Shown: positions 61,741 through 64,000 of the stretch, in pieces | Layout of the letters: the number at the start of each line of letters is the position of its first letter | Position numbering within the stretch: position 1 is the stretch's first letter | Assembly: GCA_052034005.1 (NCBI GenBank) | Contig: JBPOJB010000011.1 | Span: forward strand, 62,001-126,000 | Direction of reading: 5' to 3' | Source of the DNA: JAAYDI01 sp052034005 | GTDB taxonomy: Bacteria > Planctomycetota > Planctomycetia > Pirellulales > Pirellulaceae | Length of the DNA: 64,000 nt | Made by a program: the position numbers and the translations under genes | The notes under the pieces: generated by a model | Seen by the model: the letters and a program-made list of their open reading frames with translations, nothing else | What the model was told of the DNA's origin: nothing | Database searches by the model: none

Positions 61741-62238
61741 ATGTCCATGTACATCGGCGAAGCGCTGGTCGGCGAGGGAAACGAGATTGCCCACATTGAC
61801 TTGATGATCGGCTCGAAGGATGGCCCGGTCGGCGCGGCATTTGCCAACGCGCTGGCGCGGCAAAGCGCCGGGCATACGAACCTGCTGGCCGTGCTCACGC
61901 CGAATCTGGCCGTCAAGCCCTCCACCGTGCTGGTCACCAAGGTGACCATCAAGGGCATGAAGCAGGCGGTCCAGATGTTCGGTCCGGCGCAAGCGGCCGT
62001 GGCCAAGGCCGTGGCGGATTCGGTTGCAGGCGGCGTCATTCGCAGCGACCAATGCGAGGATCTGGTGATCGTCTGCGGCGTGTTCATCGCGCCCGCGGCG
62101 GAGGACAGCAAGAAGATCTACGAATTCAACTACGAGGCGACGAAGCTGGCGATCCGGAACGCGATGGCCGGCAAGCCGACCGCCGAGGAGGTGGTTGCCG
62201 CGAAGGACAGCGCGCAGCACCCGTTCAAGGGCTTCTGA
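61741..62238 (+). CDS. fae: Formaldehyde-activating enzyme
   Basis: Fae condenses formaldehyde with tetrahydromethanopterin to form methylene-H4MPT. The 165-aa protein has the N-terminal 'YIGEALVGEGNEIAHIDLMI' with active-site H18, 'NLAVKPSTVLVTKVTIKG', 'AVQMFGPAQAAVAKAV' and C-terminal 'YNFEATKLAIR'-like segment ('NYEATKLAIRNAM'), all typical. Length is normal. Ribosome binding site GGGAG upstream. It is 3 nt from the methylene-H4MPT dehydrogenase gene, so the two steps are coupled. Confidence 0.97.
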   Translation: MSMYIGEALVGEGNEIAHIDLMIGSKDGPVGAAFANALARQSAGHTNLLAVLTPNLAVKPSTVLVTKVTIKGMKQAVQMFGPAQAAVAKAVADSVAGGVIRSDQCEDLVIVCGVFIAPAAEDSKKIYEFNYEATKLAIRNAMAGKPTAEEVVAAKDSAQHPFKGF

Positions 62239-62241
62239 CCC

Positions 62242-63105
62242 ATGACGAAGCCCAAGATCCTCATTCAGATCGACAGCGACCCGCAGCCCAGCGTGTTCGA
62301 TGCGGTGGTTGCCGTCGACGCGGGTGTCGATCAGCTCCTGCAGTACGGCGCCGTGGATATCGAGCGCGTGCGGTCGCTGGTGCACGGCGCGATCTTCACG
62401 CGGGGCGCGTCGGACCTGTCCCGCACGGCCATCTTCATCGGCGGCACGGACGTCACGGTGGGGGAAGCGCAGTTGCGGGAAGTGCAGCGGAGCTTCGTGG
62501 GGCCCCTCCGCGTGTCGGTCCTGCTGGATGCCAACGGCGCCAACACGACCGCGGTGGCCGCGATCCTGCTGGCCCGCCGACATGTGGAGTTCGCCGGCGC
62601 GACCGCCGCCGTGCTCGCCGGCACCGGCCCGGTCGGGCAGCGTGCGGCCCGGCTGCTCGCCTCCGCCGGGGCCCGCGTCCGGATCGCCTCGCGCCGGCTG
62701 GACCGTGCGCAAGCCGCCTGCCGGCGCATTGCCCAGTCGACCGGCGGCGCGGAATTGATGCCTTGTGCCACGGCGACGCCGGACGAGACGGCCCAGGCGA
62801 TCGCGGGCTGTGACATTCTACTGGCAGCCGGGGCCGCCGGCGTCGAACTGGTGCCGGCCGAACTGTGGCGCCGGCACGTGCGCGCGAAAGTCGCCATCGA
62901 CCTCAACGCGGTCCCGCCGGCCGGCCTGGCGGGAATCGAGCCGCGGGACGCGGGCGCGATGCGCGACGGAACAGCCTGTTACGGTGCGATCGGCGTCGGC
63001 GGGCTGAAGATGAAGATCCACAAGGCCGCCATCCGCGCGCTGTTCGAATCGAATGATCGCGTGCTGGATGTCGAGGAAATCTACCAGCTTGGGTGCGCGC
63101 TGTAG
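62242..63105 (+). CDS. mtdB: Methylene-tetrahydromethanopterin dehydrogenase (MtdB/MtdC type)
   Basis: This enzyme oxidises methylene-H4MPT to methenyl-H4MPT with NAD(P). The 287-aa protein has the substrate domain 'AVVAVDAGVDQLLQYGAV', 'HGAIFTRGASDLSRTAIFIG', the linker 'DANGANTTAVAAILLARR' and NAD(P)-binding 'VLAGTGPVGQRAARLLA', and ends 'GVGGLKMKIHKAAIRALF'. MtdB and MtdC are close relatives that cannot be separated by eye; MtdC is known from Planctomycetes. The operon with fae supports formaldehyde oxidation or detoxification. Confidence 0.93.
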   Translation: MTKPKILIQIDSDPQPSVFDAVVAVDAGVDQLLQYGAVDIERVRSLVHGAIFTRGASDLSRTAIFIGGTDVTVGEAQLREVQRSFVGPLRVSVLLDANGANTTAVAAILLARRHVEFAGATAAVLAGTGPVGQRAARLLASAGARVRIASRRLDRAQAACRRIAQSTGGAELMPCATATPDETAQAIAGCDILLAAGAAGVELVPAELWRRHVRAKVAIDLNAVPPAGLAGIEPRDAGAMRDGTACYGAIGVGGLKMKIHKAAIRALFESNDRVLDVEEIYQLGCAL

Positions 63106-63193
63106 GTCCCCCGGGTCCGTTTTTTGTCGTGCCGATCGGCCCGACCTGCCGATGTAACCAACACCGCGACACGACAGCTCAGGGAATCTGGCC

Positions 63194-63460
63194 ATGCACA
63201 AGTGTTTAGTCGCCATACTTCTGGGGGCCGCGTTGGCCTGGTGCGCGACGGAGACCCGTGGGGAGGACCCCCGTGTGCCGGCCTACCTGGTTCTGCGCGC
63301 GCCCGAGCGCTTGCCGCAGGGTCCCGCCTATTACCCCGGCCGCGGCTATGCCGTGACGACGCAGGCGTACGCCTACGGGTGGTTCGGCGTGAAGGCGCGC
63401 AGTCACTGGCGCCGCCACGAAGGCTACCACGCCGCCTACATCCAGTGGTCGCGGCAGTAA
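63194..63460 (+). CDS. Small exported protein, unknown
   Basis: An 88-aa protein with a signal peptide ('LVAILLGAALAWCATETRG', residues 5-23), then a Tyr/Gly-rich mature part ('RGYAVTTQAYAYGWFGVKAR', 'HWRRHEGYHAAYIQW'). The aromatic, basic mature part suggests a wall- or surface-associated role, which is inference. The family is not recognised but similar short exported proteins occur in Planctomycetes. It is convergent with the S46 peptidase gene. Confidence 0.7.
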   Translation: MHKCLVAILLGAALAWCATETRGEDPRVPAYLVLRAPERLPQGPAYYPGRGYAVTTQAYAYGWFGVKARSHWRRHEGYHAAYIQWSRQ

Positions 63461-63477
63461 GCGGCGCGGGAGCGGTT

Positions 63478-64000
63478 CTACTTGCCCAGCTCGGCCACGA
63501 TCCGATCGGCGTGGTAGATCTTCTGGAGCGCCTCGCGGATGGCCTGGGAGCTGACCGATACGGCGCGATCCAGACGGTCGTCGTAGCGGTAGTCGCCCGG
63601 CAGCGACTGGATGTTGCCGTCGAAGATCAGGCCCACCAGTTCCAGATTGCGGTTGACGACAGGGCTTCCCGAATTGCCGCCGATGATGTCGGCGGTGCAC
63701 ACGAAGTTGAGCTGCGTGGCGGGGTCGAGTTGGTTTCTGCGTTCGTGCCAGCTCGCGGGCAACTGCCAGGGCGGCGTGGCGCCGTGGAGCTGCTCGTAGT
63801 CGAACGCGCCGCCGATCGTGGTCCACGGCGGGATCTGCTCGCCGTCCTGGTCATAGCCCTTGACCAACCCGAATGACAGCCGCAGGGTGAACGTGGCGTC
63901 GGGATAGGTGTCGGTCCCTTGGATGGCGAAGACGGCCTCGGCGACCTGGGCATACGCCTGACGTTCTTCCTCCTCGATCGCGTCCTGTTCTTCGCGCAGG
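63478..64000 (-). CDS. S46 family peptidase, C-terminal part (partial, runs off right edge)
   Basis: The C-terminal ~174 residues of a dipeptidyl-peptidase 7/11-like serine peptidase of family S46. Visible: 'GTDTYPDATFTLRLSFGLV', 'GYDQDGEQIPPWTTIGGAFD' and the catalytic Ser in 'IIGGNSGSPVVNRNLELVGL'. These enzymes cut dipeptides from peptide N-termini in the periplasm or at the outer membrane. The His and Asp of the triad and the signal peptide are outside the window. Confidence 0.93.
   Translation of the reverse strand, partial: LREEQDAIEEEERQAYAQVAEAVFAIQGTDTYPDATFTLRLSFGLVKGYDQDGEQIPPWTTIGGAFDYEQLHGATPPWQLPASWHERRNQLDPATQLNFVCTADIIGGNSGSPVVNRNLELVGLIFDGNIQSLPGDYRYDDRLDRAVSVSSQAIREALQKIYHADRIVAELGK

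Noticed and set aside
63106..63130. Possible terminator after mtdB (six T at about 63120)
   Set aside because: The preceding GC-rich stem is too short and imperfect to support an intrinsic terminator.
1..64000. CRISPR arrays, prophage or complete insertion sequences
   Set aside because: No regularly spaced repeats, no phage structural genes and no intact transposase were found; only the IS4 fragment at 43475-43820.

Overview
This is a high-GC, gene-dense bacterial chromosome segment, most likely from a planctomycete (Pirellulales-like, by overall gene content; order not proven). The evidence is the presence of tetrahydromethanopterin-linked C1 genes (fae and a methylene-H4MPT dehydrogenase) in a bacterium, several families I recognise mainly from Planctomycetes (a 61-aa basic protein, CGCT-type DUF1573 exported protein, repetitive beta-barrel-like exported proteins, multiple Gfo/Idh/MocA dehydrogenases, S46 peptidase), and very large exported proteins of no recognisable function.

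Layout. 1-1752: histidine kinase and overlapping response regulator (off the left edge). 1964-4621: NHL-repeat exported protein, WYL regulator, queC. 4724-8266: the translation/export cluster ffh-rpsP-trmD-rplS-yraN, without rimM or rnhB. 8662-14576: exported DUF1573 protein, zinc-ribbon membrane protein, bshB1-like deacetylase, lipoprotein, small protein, XerC/D-type recombinase. 14635-17000: divergent NarL-type and NtrC-type regulators. 17140-19240: sucCD. 19304-21813: tandem paralogous outer-membrane-like proteins. 21954-26710: an operon-like run of three Gfo/Idh/MocA dehydrogenases and a uroporphyrinogen-decarboxylase-fold protein. 26969-31706: exported protein, hpt-ade purine salvage pair, sigma-70 factor. 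31922-36275: rpsA and dnaK flanking a small gene. 36701-42444: pheA, tpiA, secG, then the compact yicC-gmk-rpoZ-coaC-coaB series. 42445-44062: a decayed island with a frameshifted RHS/YD-repeat remnant, two C-rich palindromes, a short minus-strand gene and an IS4-type transposase remnant. 44063-45544: two unknown genes and a candidate structured RNA ending in a strong intrinsic terminator. 45545-57334: inositol-phosphatase-family gene followed by two very large exported membrane-anchored proteins. 57519-60412: rimI, phosphodiesterase, plsC, SDR. 60436-63105: ATP-grasp protein divergent from fae-mtdB. 63194-64000: small exported protein and the C-terminal part of an S46 peptidase.

The most unusual region is 46467-57334. 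The two giant genes overlap by ATGA and together carry three copies of one architecture: signal peptide, a short 'Y-L/V-P ... F/Y..LL' segment, about 1,000 residues of beta-rich sequence, and a C-terminal membrane bundle. The second gene (2,415 aa) holds two copies joined in frame; at the junction lies a second signal-peptide-like segment preceded by a GTG and a good Shine-Dalgarno sequence. The second candidate novelty is the roughly 145-nt minus-strand RNA at 45073-45217 (promoter, UUCG hairpin, perfect terminator) just ahead of the gene 44282-45034. All function statements come from motif recognition by eye; no database search was run.
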